A DNA stretch of 44,959 nucleotides from Kalymmatonema hyalinum WJT4-NPBG1 (GCA_019359075.1 JAHHIB010000072.1:1-44959); one strand, 5' to 3'; numbered from the stretch's first letter, positions 25,410 to 35,114 are shown. Numbers and translations: made by a program. Notes: a model not told the origin generated them from the letters alone.

Positions 25410-26036
25410 ATGACTATTGACTATCGATATATTCTGTTTTATAAACCTTATGGCGTCCTAAGCCAATTTACAAAAGACTCCCCGACACGCAGCACCTTGA
25501 AAGAGTACATCGAGGTTCCTGATGTTTATCCTGTGGGGCGTTTAGATTGGGACAGTGAGGGGTTACTCCTGTTGACCAACCACGGACAATTGCAACATCG
25601 CCTCTCGCATCCCCGGTTTGGACACGAACGTACTTACTGGGTGCAGGTGGAACGAATTCCTGATGCTGCGGCTTTGACGCAGCTGCAAGAAGGTGTGATA
25701 ATCCAAGATTACCGGACTCGACCAGCCTTAGTGCAGCTATTACCAACACCTTCTTTACCAGAACGCGATCCGCCGATTAGATTTCGCAAAAATGTCCCGA
25801 CAGCGTGGTTGGAAATGATTTTAACAGAGGGGAAAAATCGTCAGGTACGGCGAATGACGGCGGCTGTGGGATTTCCGACTTTGCGGCTCATTAGGGTAGC
25901 GATCGCTCACCTACATTTAGATGGTCTGCAACCAGGTCAATGGCGTGATCTGACTCCTAGTGAACTCAAATTGTTACTTAATTTAGCTTTTGCAGTTCGC
26001 TCACGAAGTTCTCAGAAACGAGGTGTAGGGGTGTAG
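25410..26036 (+). CDS. RluE-type 23S rRNA pseudouridine synthase
   Basis: This 208-residue RsuA/RluB-family enzyme lacks an S4 domain and begins directly with the catalytic core ([13 protein letters not shown]). The catalytic Asp is in [18 protein letters not shown] (about residues 42-59). The [25 protein letters not shown] motif (about 145-169) is typical of this clan. By size and lack of S4 it fits RluE, which modifies U2457 in helix 89. No obvious operon partners. Its C-terminus ([12 protein letters not shown]) is basic and variable. Confidence 0.9.
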   Translation: MTIDYRYILFYKPYGVLSQFTKDSPTRSTLKEYIEVPDVYPVGRLDWDSEGLLLLTNHGQLQHRLSHPRFGHERTYWVQVERIPDAAALTQLQEGVIIQDYRTRPALVQLLPTPSLPERDPPIRFRKNVPTAWLEMILTEGKNRQVRRMTAAVGFPTLRLIRVAIAHLHLDGLQPGQWRDLTPSELKLLLNLAFAVRSRSSQKRGVGV

Positions 26037-26592
26037 AAATTCCTGCGGCGGAATTACCACGTATTTTTGAAAAATTTTACTACATTGGTGGTAATGACTC
26101 TTGGAGACAAGGAAGCACAGGATTAAGAGTGATACTGATACAAAAAAGTACAAATTACATACGAGTAACAATGGAAGTTGAAAATCGGTCTTATAACACT
26201 TGCTTGACTATTCAACTCCCTGTGCTGCGTGAGGGGTGATTGGAAAGATGAGGAAGAGGAAGAGAATGAGACAGATGAGACAGATGAGACAGATGTAGCT
26301 TTTTTGACTTTCTTATCTCCCTTATCTCCCCACGCTCTAAATTTCCTAAACCTAAAGATATGTGTTGGAATATGCCACAAAGTCTAGCTTTAATGGCAAT
26401 TTATTGTGAGGAGATATATTGCCGTATCTGAAATCTATCGTTAATATGCGTAACAATTAAGACTGCCACCAAAATTCGCCAAATGAACCACAATATTTTG
26501 TCGGTCTACTGTAGGCAGGTGCTAACAAATGTGGCACTTATGGATTCTAGTGGCTAGAAGCACCTTGGATCGGGAATTAAGGAACTTCCACA
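26037..26592. other. Spacer with GATGAGACA/GATGAGGAA tandem repeats
   Basis: No gene is visible in this 556-nt spacer. It holds a short direct-repeat tract (GATGAGGAAGAGGAAGAG followed by three AGACAGATG units, about 26247-26297) and a matching CTTATCTCC tract near 26311-26327. Similar low-complexity DNA recurs inside the next gene and at 28600. The leader of the phosphatase gene is probably in the last 200 nt. Confidence 0.55.
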
Positions 26593-28584
26593 ATGCTGGT
26601 TTGCCCTCAGTGTAACTTTGAAAACCCCAATACCAACAAATTTTGTCAAAACTGTGGCGCTTCTCTGACCCAAAAGGTCTGTCCAGAGTGCAGTTCTTAT
26701 GTGGCTTTGAATGCACAACGATGTGATAACTGTGGCGCAGAATGCGGAACAGTTCTGTGGGCAATTATTACTCAGGAAGGAACTTTTGCGGCTGGGGGAG
26801 ATGGGGGAGATGGGGAAGCAATATTTTCTTCCTCATCCTCCTTATCCTCCTCATCCTCCTTATCCCCTCTTCCCTCCACTTCCCCTGAGTCGGTAGGCTC
26901 ATACTTAGACCCACAGAAGCGCTATCAACTGCTAGAACCAGTACCAGCCTTAGGGGAAATTGCTGCTAATACTGAGGTGTGCGTTAGGGTTCTAGATTGC
27001 CAACCATACCAACTGTCGCTCCTTGAGGTCATGCTAGCAAATGAGCAACAGGGGTTAGCAACGCCATCAGTGGGGGATCAGAAAATTCCCAGTCTCGCTA
27101 AACCTTATATTGCCTTACAATCCTGGTGCCATCTGGGAATACCGCCAATTCATGATGCTTGGCAGCATGAAAATATACAGGTGATACTGATCGAAGACCG
27201 ATCAAACTGGCAAAAATTACTTGATCTATGGCGAGAAGATACGACAAGTTCGTTACAAATTGTACACTTTTTTTACCAGATGACCCAACTATGGGCGGTG
27301 CTGGAAACAGTAAAGTGTCGTCAAAGTCTTTGGGAGTTGGACAATCTGCGACTCGATGAAGACCAGTCGCTAGCACTACAGCGCTTGTATGTAGAATTAC
27401 CAGGTAACCCATCGGCTGCTGAGTTATCAGAAGATTTACAAGCACAGACCTTTACAGTCCAAATTTTAGGACGAGTTTGGCAAGCACTTTTTAGACAGTC
27501 TCAACGCACTCAATTTGGCTCTATTTTACACCTTATAGGAGAGTTAGAACTCGGAAAGATCCAAACGCTCGTGGAGCTGCAATCACGTTTGGAAGCCATA
27601 GCCACTGAATTGCAAGGCAATTCCACAAGTGTTCCAATGACCCCAACAATGCCCAACAGTACGGCTACGCCCACTGTCTTGCAATTAGATGAGCTAGAGG
27701 ATGACACTGAATTGAAAACCGATGATATGCCCACACTTGTTCTGCCGATCCAGTTAGTGAGTTTGGAAAATGCAGGGCTTACCGATGTAGGACGTCAACG
27801 TGACCATAACGAAGATTACTTTGGTATTGAAACAAAAATTCATAAGTTAGAATTGCCCAACAACCGTACTTTGCAAGCGCGTGGTTTGTATGTTCTGTGC
27901 GATGGAATGGGCGGACACGCTGGTGGGGAGGTTGCTAGTGCCTTAGCTGTCAGTTCTTTGCGGCAGTACTTTCAAACCCACTGGACTTCTGACCAACTGC
28001 CCACAGAAGATGATATCCGCCAAGCGGTACGGCAAGCTAATCAAGCCATTTTCGATGTCAATCAACAAGATTCCCGTTCTGGGGTTGGGCGCATGGGTAC
28101 CACCCTCATTATGGTTTTAATTCAAGATACTCATCTCGTGGTGGCTCATGTGGGAGATAGTCGTCTCTACCGCGTGACTCCCAAAAGAGGACTCGAACAA
28201 ATCACGGTAGACCATGAAGTTGGTCAACGGGAAATTTCCCGGGGTGTGGAACCTAGTGTGGCATACTCCCGCCCTGATGCTTACCAACTTACCCAAGCCC
28301 TTGGTCCTCGCGATGAACACTTGATTATTGCCGATGTACAGTTTTTGGAGATAAATGAAGATTCCCTTTTTGTTCTTGCTTCGGATGGTTTGTCAGATAA
28401 TGATTTGTTGAAAATTCATTGGCAAACTCACTTAGCGCCTCTGCTGAGTTCTAGTGCCAATTTGGAAAGTGGCGTTCAAGCTTTAATTGATTTGGCAAAC
28501 CATTACAATGGTCATGACAATATTACTGCTGTAGTTATCCGGGCAAAAGTCCGCCCGAATTTAAACAACAGCAATCAATTTTAG
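26593..28584 (+). CDS. Zinc-ribbon PP2C-type protein phosphatase with degenerate middle domain
   Basis: This 663-residue protein has two N-terminal zinc ribbons (C4, C7, C18, C21 and C30, C33, C44, C47), a Ser-rich stretch (79-99) and a middle region (about 105-330). A PP2C Ser/Thr phosphatase domain spans about 395-655. The PP2C metal motifs are intact: RDHNEDYFG, CDGMGGHAGG (D437), VGDSRLYR, ASDGLSDND and HDNITAVVI. The middle region has faint kinase-like wording (HLGIPPIHDAWQHENIQVILIED) without catalytic residues, and may be a pseudokinase (inference). The Ser-rich part is encoded by a CTTCCTCATCCTCC low-complexity repeat found elsewhere in the window. AAGGA precedes the ATG by 9 nt. It likely opposes the FHA kinase 190 nt downstream on the same strand. 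Confidence 0.9.
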   Translation: MLVCPQCNFENPNTNKFCQNCGASLTQKVCPECSSYVALNAQRCDNCGAECGTVLWAIITQEGTFAAGGDGGDGEAIFSSSSSLSSSSSLSPLPSTSPESVGSYLDPQKRYQLLEPVPALGEIAANTEVCVRVLDCQPYQLSLLEVMLANEQQGLATPSVGDQKIPSLAKPYIALQSWCHLGIPPIHDAWQHENIQVILIEDRSNWQKLLDLWREDTTSSLQIVHFFYQMTQLWAVLETVKCRQSLWELDNLRLDEDQSLALQRLYVELPGNPSAAELSEDLQAQTFTVQILGRVWQALFRQSQRTQFGSILHLIGELELGKIQTLVELQSRLEAIATELQGNSTSVPMTPTMPNSTATPTVLQLDELEDDTELKTDDMPTLVLPIQLVSLENAGLTDVGRQRDHNEDYFGIETKIHKLELPNNRTLQARGLYVLCDGMGGHAGGEVASALAVSSLRQYFQTHWTSDQLPTEDDIRQAVRQANQAIFDVNQQDSRSGVGRMGTTLIMVLIQDTHLVVAHVGDSRLYRVTPKRGLEQITVDHEVGQREISRGVEPSVAYSRPDAYQLTQALGPRDEHLIIADVQFLEINEDSLFVLASDGLSDNDLLKIHWQTHLAPLLSSSANLESGVQALIDLANHYNGHDNITAVVIRAKVRPNLNNSNQF

Positions 28585-28775
28585 ATTAGGGATTCATTAA
28601 GGAAGATGAGGAAGATGAGGAGGATGAGGAGGATGAGGAAGTAAATAAACAATGGCTACTCTTTCTTAGTACTTGCTTCGCTCACAACCCGTCAATACTC
28701 GCTTCGCTCTCTTCTCTACCCTGAATACTCGCTTCGTCTACCCTCATCTCCCCATTCCCCAATCAAAAATAGTCT
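28585..28775. repeat. Low-complexity GAGGATGAGG and ACTCGCTTCGCT repeats
   Basis: GAAGATGAGGAAGATGAGG and GATGAGGAGGATGAGG tracts lie at about 28601-28640. Three variants of ATACTCGCTTCGCT follow at about 28672-28738; the same dodecamer occurs near 34468. No gene and no strong terminator were seen between the phosphatase and kinase genes. Confidence 0.6.
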
Positions 28776-29993
28776 ATGGTCACGCTGACCCTGTTAGAAC
28801 CGCAAAAAAAAACACCTCTTAGACAGTGGCACTTTGACGACGAGTCCATTATACGGATTGGTCGTTCCGCAGATAATGACGTTGTTTTAAGTGATAGTTT
28901 GGTTTCGCGGTATCATTTAGAACTCAAACAAATGGGTTCTGATAAAAATGGCGGTTCTTGGCAGGTGATTAGTCAAGGCATAAATGGCACTTTTCTCAAT
29001 GGCGTCTTGGTGAATCAGACTTTTTTGCCAGATAATTCCCTGCTGCAACTGGCACAGGGCGGTCCAATCTTGAAATTCCAAATGGACCAGGAAACCGCTC
29101 CACAATATTCTCCCATCGCGTCACCCAACACTTGCACGCACGAAGGAAATTCACCTAACAATTTGTTTTGCATCCACTGCGGTGAACCTCTGTCGGTGAT
29201 ACAGACTATTCGTCAATATCAGGTATTGCAAATTCTGGGACAGGGAGGTATGGGGACTACCTATCTCGCTTGGGATGGACAAGGAAAAATTGCCGGACAC
29301 CCGCAACTGCTGGTGCTCAAGCAGATGAATGCTGATATGGCGAAAATTGCCAAGGCACAAGAATTATTTGAACGAGAAGCAAATACTCTGAAATCCCTTA
29401 GCCATCTTGGAATTCCTAAGTATTACGATTTCTTTGTTGAAGGTGGCAAAAAATATTTGGCGATGGAATTAGTCCACGGTCAGGATTTAGAAAAACTTAT
29501 TTATTCAAAAGGACCAGTTACGCCAAATTTAGCGATTAATTGGATGATTCAAACCTGCGATATTTTGGAGTATCTCCATAGCAAAGAACCACCACTGATC
29601 CACCGCGATATTAAACCCGCTAACCTCATGGTGCGAAATTCTAATAATCGCATAGTGATGCTGGATTTTGGGGCGGTGAAGGAGATTGGCACCGCACCTG
29701 GAACTCGTATTGGTGCAGAGGGTTATTGTGCCCCCGAACAAGAACGGGGACAACCCCTGACTCAATCCGATTTATATGCCATTGGACCAACGCTTATTTT
29801 TCTGCTGACTGGCGAAAGCCCATTTAAGTTCTATCGCCAGAGGGGACGCAGTTTTCGTTTTGAAGTGGCAAATGTTCCCACTATTACTCCGCAGTTGCGC
29901 GAGGTGATTGACCGCGCTACAGAACCTCTGGCACGCGATCGCTACCAAACGGCTCAGGAACTAGCACAGGCTTTGGCTGCGTGCGAAGTCTAG
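28776..29993 (+). CDS. FHA domain-Ser/Thr protein kinase (PknB-like)
   Basis: This 405-residue protein has an FHA domain (about 5-100: IRIGRSADNDVVLSD, SRYHLEL, NGTFLNG) that binds phospho-Thr. A linker with zinc-ribbon cysteines follows (CTHEGNSPNNLFCIHCG, C120 to C135), then a Hanks-type kinase (147-400). The kinase site is complete: glycine loop GQGGMG (155-160), K182, HRDIKPANL with D278 and N283, DFG D297, and APE-like APEQ (319-322). No membrane segment, so it is cytoplasmic. With the PP2C gene upstream it makes a phospho-switch pair; the substrates are unknown. Confidence 0.93.
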   Translation: MVTLTLLEPQKKTPLRQWHFDDESIIRIGRSADNDVVLSDSLVSRYHLELKQMGSDKNGGSWQVISQGINGTFLNGVLVNQTFLPDNSLLQLAQGGPILKFQMDQETAPQYSPIASPNTCTHEGNSPNNLFCIHCGEPLSVIQTIRQYQVLQILGQGGMGTTYLAWDGQGKIAGHPQLLVLKQMNADMAKIAKAQELFEREANTLKSLSHLGIPKYYDFFVEGGKKYLAMELVHGQDLEKLIYSKGPVTPNLAINWMIQTCDILEYLHSKEPPLIHRDIKPANLMVRNSNNRIVMLDFGAVKEIGTAPGTRIGAEGYCAPEQERGQPLTQSDLYAIGPTLIFLLTGESPFKFYRQRGRSFRFEVANVPTITPQLREVIDRATEPLARDRYQTAQELAQALAACEV

Positions 29994-30002
29994 GGAATAG
30001 GG

Positions 30003-30112
30003 GAACAGGGAATAGGTGACAAGGGATAGGGGATAAGGTAGAAAGTACAGGTAACACACAAAAGCTTGAACTTTTCATCTGTATCCTGTAACCTATCACC
30101 TATCCCCTATTG
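30003..30112. terminator. Foldback repeat between convergent genes
   Basis: GGGAATAGGTGA...GGGATAGGGGATA (about 30009-30042) is answered by GTAACCTATCACCTATCCCC at about 30088-30107. This forms an imperfect long stem between the kinase gene (plus) and the DUF4327 gene (minus). It is made of the same repeat vocabulary as 16258-16382. It may end transcription from both directions. Confidence 0.45.
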
Positions 30113-30149
30113 CCACTTCAGCTGTCAGCTGTAACCTGTTTGCTACTGC

Positions 30150-30371
30150 CTATTCTTCATCCCAAGCTTCCACAGCTAGCAATTCGCTGACTGGATCTTG
30201 CATGCTAAACCCAAAGTCTAGCAGTTCTTGCTTCCAGTGTTGCCATTCGTTTCCGAACAGCAAAGCGATTTTCCAAATGCTATCAGTGGGCTTGATAATA
30301 TTAGAATCTACGAGTGAACTCACATTACGCTGCAACTTCACCATTGGGTGAATTACTTGCTGCTTACTCAT
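30150..30371 (-). CDS. DUF4327-family small protein
   Basis: This 73-residue protein contains HPMVKLQRNVSSLVDSNIIKP and the strongly conserved C-terminal DFGFSMQDPVSELLAVEAWDEE. I recognise this as the cyanobacteria-specific DUF4327 family. No signal or membrane segment. The function of the family is unknown. Size is as expected for the family. It is convergent with the FHA kinase. Confidence 0.8.
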   Translation of the reverse strand: MSKQQVIHPMVKLQRNVSSLVDSNIIKPTDSIWKIALLFGNEWQHWKQELLDFGFSMQDPVSELLAVEAWDEE

Positions 30372-31379
30372 AACCTCGATTAAATTCAGATTTGGTTTAG
30401 TAAATGCTTGATCAAAACTGCTTTCCGTTCCGGAATTTTTGACGACGCGTAGAGCTTTTTAATTTGGCAAAGCAAGTCTTAACTTTTTAAATATATCATA
30501 ACTTACTCAATTGAGTGACCATTAATTTCGGTTTTGTACGGTAATCCCCACAAAGCGAGGTAAGTTCCGCCTCTACAAGCGATTATTGTAAACTGTTCTC
30601 AAACAAGTCTTGTCCTATCTTTTGCACAAATAACACTTTTGAGCGATATATGCAAAACGTTATTTGTTTTTCCACCATAATATATGCAACTTTTAACAAA
30701 ATTATATGATCAGAGCTTTTTTGAAGATTCTTGCGCAAAGGCAAACTGTGCAGTCAACTGGATTTATACACAGTCTATTAAATGTTATATACAATATCGC
30801 AAACATCTAATATTAGATAGAGGAAAGAAGGATTTTTATCAAAATTTAATTATTCAGTCAGAGACAAAATTTATGAGACAATACAGTCCTCAAGGAGGAA
30901 GGCAAAAATTTTATACCTAGCTGATATTTGGGAAGCGGTATAAATTCATTTGTAGCGAAATTGTGAACAACAAGATTCCCGACTTCTTTAAGAAGTCGGG
31001 AATCTGAGCCAATGGATTTATGCGCGAAGCGCAGGCACTTTCACACAAAGAAGCGGTATAAATTCATCTGTAGCGAAATTGACCCGAAGATACAAAGTTT
31101 TATGCTGTCTACTGCAATTGGCTAGTGCATAACGGGTAATTGAAATTTAAGTTGATTTTATTGACTTTATTTTTATTCCAAAAAAGTTTAAAAAGGAGTC
31201 ATTAGCTTAGTTAAGGTTGTACCTCTTTAACTCTATTCGTAGTAAGCACTTTAGTGCTTCTGAGCGCTGAAGCGCTCACTACAAACTACTTTTCCAACAA
31301 AGTTATTGTTCTTTGACTTAATGGGGTTGGGAATCAAAATGTTGACAACTCTCGACAATGATTCATGACTCAGGCGAAG
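30372..31379. other. Gene-poor, AT-rich kilobase with repeats
   Basis: No convincing gene was found in about 1 kb. A 78-codon frame at 30684-30920 has no ribosome-binding site, biased AT-driven composition and no recognisable features. The region contains the direct-repeat/hairpin unit at 30932-31081. A TTAGTGCTTCTGAGCGCTGAAGCGCTCAC palindromic stretch (in parts) lies at about 31251-31279. The last 100 nt are the downstream flank of the pilin gene. Confidence 0.5.
30932..31081. repeat. MITE-like unit: 32-nt direct repeats around a hairpin
   Basis: GAAGCGGTATAAATTCAT and the following 14 nt occur at 30932-30963 and again at 31050-31081 with one mismatch. Between them is a 15-bp perfect hairpin (GATTCCCGACTTCTT, loop T, AAGAAGTCGGGAATC, 30974-31004). 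No coding capacity. It resembles a small non-autonomous repeat, but terminal inverted repeats and target duplications were not established. Confidence 0.6.
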
Positions 31380-32021
31380 CTAGCCGCCACCTGCTGGCGC
31401 AGAAGACGAAGTCTGATCCGACTGTGATGACGCGGATGTGTTGTTAGATAGGTTATTGTAAGTTGCCGTGGGGCAGCTAGGAGGGGTTCCGCTACCAGAG
31501 GGTGTGCCAAACTCGGCAACTTCTGTACCTTTTGCAGCCTTGTCATTATTGATATCTTTACCTAATTTAGCTTCACACAATACGGCTACGGTCGTTGCTT
31601 CATTTGTGCGAGTTACATTTCCCAGTTTCACGCCACCAATATAGGCTTTGATGCCATCAGTTCGTGGTCGTGCTTGGTTCGTGACAGTAGTAGTAGCACC
31701 TGTGGCGGGAAGAATTGCGTAGTTGTAATTTGTAGTCGTTGTTGCGATACCAAGACCTAAGTTATCAAACTCATCGTTACTTGCAAATTTACCATTTTCC
31801 AAGTAATAAGTTTGCTGCGCCCGGTTCATGGAACCCACATAGGTTTTACCTTCAGTCTGCTTGGCTTTATTCGCTTGATTGAGGAAAGATGGCAAAGCAA
31901 TCGCAGAAAGAATACCAATAATAATAATGACTACTAACAGTTCAATAAGTGTGAAACCCTGCTCTTCCTGCTTTTTATTAAGAATATATCGCAGAAATTT
32001 AGCTTTTATTTGAGTTTTCAT
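31380..32021 (-). CDS. Type IV pilin-like protein (PilA family)
   Basis: This 213-residue prepilin has a basic 22-residue leader ending in Gly22. PilD-type cleavage before Phe23 would leave FTLIELLVVIIIIGILSAIALP, with the conserved Glu at mature position 5 (E27). The head carries two cysteines (VLCEAKLG and PPSCPTATY) likely forming the D-region loop. The tail is Ser/Gln/Thr/Gly-rich (NNTSASSQSDQTSSSAPAGGG). The mature protein should be in the inner membrane or pili, serving motility, adhesion or DNA uptake. No other pil genes are adjacent. Confidence 0.92.
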   Translation of the reverse strand: MKTQIKAKFLRYILNKKQEEQGFTLIELLVVIIIIGILSAIALPSFLNQANKAKQTEGKTYVGSMNRAQQTYYLENGKFASNDEFDNLGLGIATTTTNYNYAILPATGATTTVTNQARPRTDGIKAYIGGVKLGNVTRTNEATTVAVLCEAKLGKDINNDKAAKGTEVAEFGTPSGSGTPPSCPTATYNNLSNNTSASSQSDQTSSSAPAGGG

Positions 32022-32700
32022 ACGTATTTACTATGAGGTGGTGAGGGTTTAAAGAGTTCTAAATGTAACTTACCCACTTCATATTGTTTTCATATCACCT
32101 TAGTAAAAAATTTTCCTTGTTAATAAGACAAGGGTCAAATCAACGTGGGGTAAAGGTCTGAACGTTAAATTGACACCAATGGGCTAGCCTTTGCCCCTAC
32201 GGCGTGTATGTATTTTATGCAAGTGAGAATGGCAATATAGCGGTTCGGGAGTTGAGTGCAATACATCAAGAAATAAGAACCACAGATGGACACAGATGGA
32301 CACAGATAAATCTGTACTGCATCCAAACGAGAAGCGTCATAGTCAGATTCACGTGAGATCTTGCAAGAGTTGCAACACTGAGGAGGCGAAGCCTCCAAAC
32401 CCTCGTTACCAGGTTCAACCTGGTAACGAGATATTAGAGCCTCTGGCTCTTGTTGAGAATGGTGAGTCCAGCCCTGCAGGCGGGTTTCCCGCCGTAGGGG
32501 ACTGGCGTTCGTCGAAGACGTGCCGAAGGCATACCCGAAGGGTGCAAGAGCTGAGATTCACCGAAAATTTCCCATTTCTATCTCAAAAGTGCATAAGTTG
32601 ATTTTGCTTACACTTTAATTAAAGAAGGAAGGAAACAAAATAATATAATACACATAATCGTCTTTTTGTCAATATGTGAAATAGAGAATAAATTTTCTGG
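32022..32700. repeat. Repeat-rich spacer upstream of NTRC
   Basis: The spacer contains GATGGACACA tandem units (about 32285-32308) and GAGGCGAAGCCTC (about 32381-32393). A perfect 12-bp hairpin CTCGTTACCAGG/CCTGGTAACGAG lies at 32402-32430, and AGAGCC/GGCTCT at 32436-32450. Another copy of the CCAG..CTGG hairpin repeat spans 32468-32505 (GGCGGG/CCCGCC stem). Apparent frames here arise from repeats, and no gene is seen. Confidence 0.65.
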
Positions 32701-32753
32701 TAGATTGGCACTGAAATGAAACGGCTCTGTCCTTCCCAAGCTCTGAAATAATT

Positions 32754-32762
32754 TGCTATACT
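32754..32762 (+). promoter_or_regulatory. Extended -10 promoter candidate for NTRC
   Basis: TGCTATACT at 32754-32762 fits an extended -10 box (TGnTATAnT), placing a start about 30 nt before the ATG at 32797. No good -35 hexamer accompanies it, as is common for extended -10 promoters. Confidence 0.4.
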
Positions 32763-32796
32763 AAGTCGTAGTCGTTATGAGTTTATATAAATAATC

Positions 32797-34170
32797 ATGA
32801 CCAACCCGACAGTAGAAAACGTAGTGATTATAGGTTCTGGTCCAGCAGGGTACACAGCTGCCATCTACGCAGGACGAGCTAACCTCAAACCCGTTGTCTT
32901 TGAGGGTTTCCAAGCCGGGGGGTTACCAGGTGGTCAGTTGATGACAACGACTGAAGTGGAGAACTTTCCTGGGTTTCCCGAAGGAATTACCGGACCAGAA
33001 CTGATGGATTTGATGAAGGCTCAAGCGGAACGCTGGGGAGCTGAGTTATATACAGAAGATGTTATTGAAGTTGATTTGACTCAGCGTCCTTTTACAGTTC
33101 GCTCTGAGGAACGGGAATTTAAAACCAATAGCGTTATCATCGCCACGGGTGCGACAGCAAAGCGCTTGGGTTTAGGCAGTGAACATCAATTCTGGAGCCG
33201 AGGAATTTCTGCTTGTGCTATTTGCGACGGTGCAACACCTATTTTCCACGGCGCGGAATTAGCTGTGGTGGGTGGTGGCGACTCGGCGGCGGAAGAAGCA
33301 ATTTACCTGACCAAATACGGATCTAAAGTGAATTTGCTGGTGCGTTCCGAGAAGATGCGGGCTTCTAAAGCGATGCAAGACCGCGTTTTGAGTAACCCCA
33401 AAATCACAGTTCACTGGAACAGTGAACCTCTGGATGTGTTTGGGAACGACAACCACATGGAAGGGATAAAAATCCGCAATACCAAAACTGGCGAAGAGAG
33501 CAAACTCCACGTTAAGGGATTATTCTACGCCATTGGTCACAATCCCAATACATCTTTATTTAAGGGACAACTGGAACTGGATGACGTGGGTTACGTTGTC
33601 ACCAAGCCTGGTTCTCCAGAAACAAGCTTAGAAGGTGTTTTTGCGGCAGGCGACGTACAAGATCATGAGTACCGTCAGGCAATTACCGCTGCTGGTAGTG
33701 GTTGTGCGGCGGCGATGTTAGCAGAACGCTGGTTGTCTTTCACGGGTTTGATTCAGGAATTCCATCAAAAAGTGGAAACTCCAGATAATGAACTAGAACA
33801 CCCAGTCGAGAAGAAAACTGAAGAACAGCAAGCCGCTGAATTTGATTTGGATACAACCCGCCATTACGGGGGTTATGCTTTGCGGAAGCTGTTCCATGAT
33901 AGCGATCGCCTGATTATCGTCAAATACGTCTCTCCTGGCTGCGGTCCTTGCCATACCCTCAAGCCGATATTAAATAAAGTGGTGGATGAATTTGACGGCA
34001 AAATTCACTTTGTCGAAATTGACATCGATAAAGACCGCGATATTGCCGAAAATGCTGGTGTTACAGGAACACCCACAGTTCAGTTCTTCAAGGATAAGGA
34101 TCTGTTGAAGGAACTCAAAGGCGTCAAGCAAAAGAGCGAGTATCGCCAATTGATTGAAAGCAATTTGTAA
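32797..34170 (+). CDS. trxB: NADPH-thioredoxin reductase with fused thioredoxin (NTRC)
   Basis: NTRC passes electrons from NADPH through FAD and its own thioredoxin domain to targets such as 2-Cys peroxiredoxin. The 457-residue product has an FAD motif [12 protein letters not shown] (11-22), the reductase disulfide CAIC (140-143), the NADPH-binding [12 protein letters not shown] (about 157-168), and [14 protein letters not shown]. After a charged linker, a thioredoxin domain with CGPC (382-385) and cis-Pro segment TGTPTV follows. The fusion is complete. It is typical of cyanobacteria and plastids. The symbol given is that of the reductase; the fused form is usually called NTRC. Confidence 0.96.
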   Translation: MTNPTVENVVIIGSGPAGYTAAIYAGRANLKPVVFEGFQAGGLPGGQLMTTTEVENFPGFPEGITGPELMDLMKAQAERWGAELYTEDVIEVDLTQRPFTVRSEEREFKTNSVIIATGATAKRLGLGSEHQFWSRGISACAICDGATPIFHGAELAVVGGGDSAAEEAIYLTKYGSKVNLLVRSEKMRASKAMQDRVLSNPKITVHWNSEPLDVFGNDNHMEGIKIRNTKTGEESKLHVKGLFYAIGHNPNTSLFKGQLELDDVGYVVTKPGSPETSLEGVFAAGDVQDHEYRQAITAAGSGCAAAMLAERWLSFTGLIQEFHQKVETPDNELEHPVEKKTEEQQAAEFDLDTTRHYGGYALRKLFHDSDRLIIVKYVSPGCGPCHTLKPILNKVVDEFDGKIHFVEIDIDKDRDIAENAGVTGTPTVQFFKDKDLLKELKGVKQKSEYRQLIESNL

Positions 34171-34520
34171 GTCTTTGCCGACGCTGCAGTTGAGTGGAGA
34201 AGAGGACACTTTGCTTGCGTTCCCAAGTAACCTCAGCATGCAAGTGTCCTCGCTCATCGCTCAAGTTCCTAACTCTTGGAGTTCTGAGTACTTTATTTTG
34301 TCGATAGATGACTTTTGCAACAAGTCTATTCAAATCGACTGCAAAATTTGACCGAGTTCTATGCGTGAGGATTGCTGTTAACCAGAGATTTTAATTTCTG
34401 GCTGTTGCGGGCTAGTGCAAGATGTCATTTGTGTTGCACTGCGTTCATGCACCCTATGTTTTCTGCCAATACTCGCTTCGCTCTTTACCCTATCACCCCG
34501 AACGTCAGCAAATGAGAAGG
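34171..34520. other. Spacer downstream of NTRC
   Basis: No gene is seen in these 350 nt. There is a weak stem (CCAGAGATT/AATTTCTGG, about 34382-34401) that may end NTRC transcription, and an ATACTCGCTTCGCT repeat near 34468 shared with 28672-28738. Confidence 0.4.
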
Positions 34521-34706
34521 CTAACACCCCTTGCCCTCTACCATCTCGAAAACGACTTCATGTTTGCTATGGGGCTTTTGGTCACGCAATAACTGAAGGT
34601 ATCCTTCTGCATCAATACGACTCCGGTGGCGACTGATGACTACCTTTTGTGAAGAGGACAGTGAATGAACAACTGCCCAGGGTTTGAGGCGCTCTTGATA
34701 AGCCAT
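34521..34706 (-). CDS. Small conserved hypothetical protein
   Basis: This 61-residue protein begins MAYQERLKPWAVVHSL, continues KVVISRHRSRIDAEGYLQLLRDQKP and ends with HEVVFEMVEGKG. The beta-alpha-beta pattern and the RxRxDAEGxLQxLR segment are, from memory, shared by a family of small cyanobacterial proteins. A good Shine-Dalgarno (AAAGGAGA) lies 10 nt before the ATG, which argues it is real. Cytoplasmic. Function unknown. Confidence 0.72.
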   Translation of the reverse strand: MAYQERLKPWAVVHSLSSSQKVVISRHRSRIDAEGYLQLLRDQKPHSKHEVVFEMVEGKGC

Positions 34707-35114
34707 AATGAAATTATCTCCTTTGATAATTAGGAGCCAAAGCCAGCACTGTCGCTTTCCACGGTTAGGCGCTGGCTTCTGACTACTTTAAATGATATTA
34801 TTGCCCTGTTAAATATTGTTACAAATATTTATAAGTCTTTTTAACTAAAGCCAAGAATTTAAACCAAGGTAGTAAGGGCAAGGATGCTACTAGGCTCTCC
34901 CAAAGAAGCAGGAAATCTAAATCTTGAGGTTTAGAAGCCGTCGGTGTACCACGAAGTGGCGATCGCCGGGATCTGTCACTTATTTATAATGCAACACGTA
35001 AACATTGTAGCCGTTATCGGCTTTATGTCTTTGCGCGATCGCACGAAACTACCTGATAGGTAAAATGGTCATCTGTAGTTACGACCTTGCAACTCCTGAC
35101 GCCTCGGTGTATTT
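34707..35114. other. Divergent spacer between small gene and ABC permease
   Basis: This 408-nt spacer contains GCCAGC...GCTGGC (about 34743-34767), a possible hairpin in the leader of the small minus-strand gene. TATAAT at 34985-34990 without a clear -35 is a possible -10 for the permease. Two HIP1 or HIP1-like sites are present. No gene seen. Confidence 0.4.

Noticed and set aside
30684-30920. 78-codon frame in the gene-poor kilobase
   Set aside because: AT-driven composition, no Shine-Dalgarno and no recognisable features. I could not support it as a gene.
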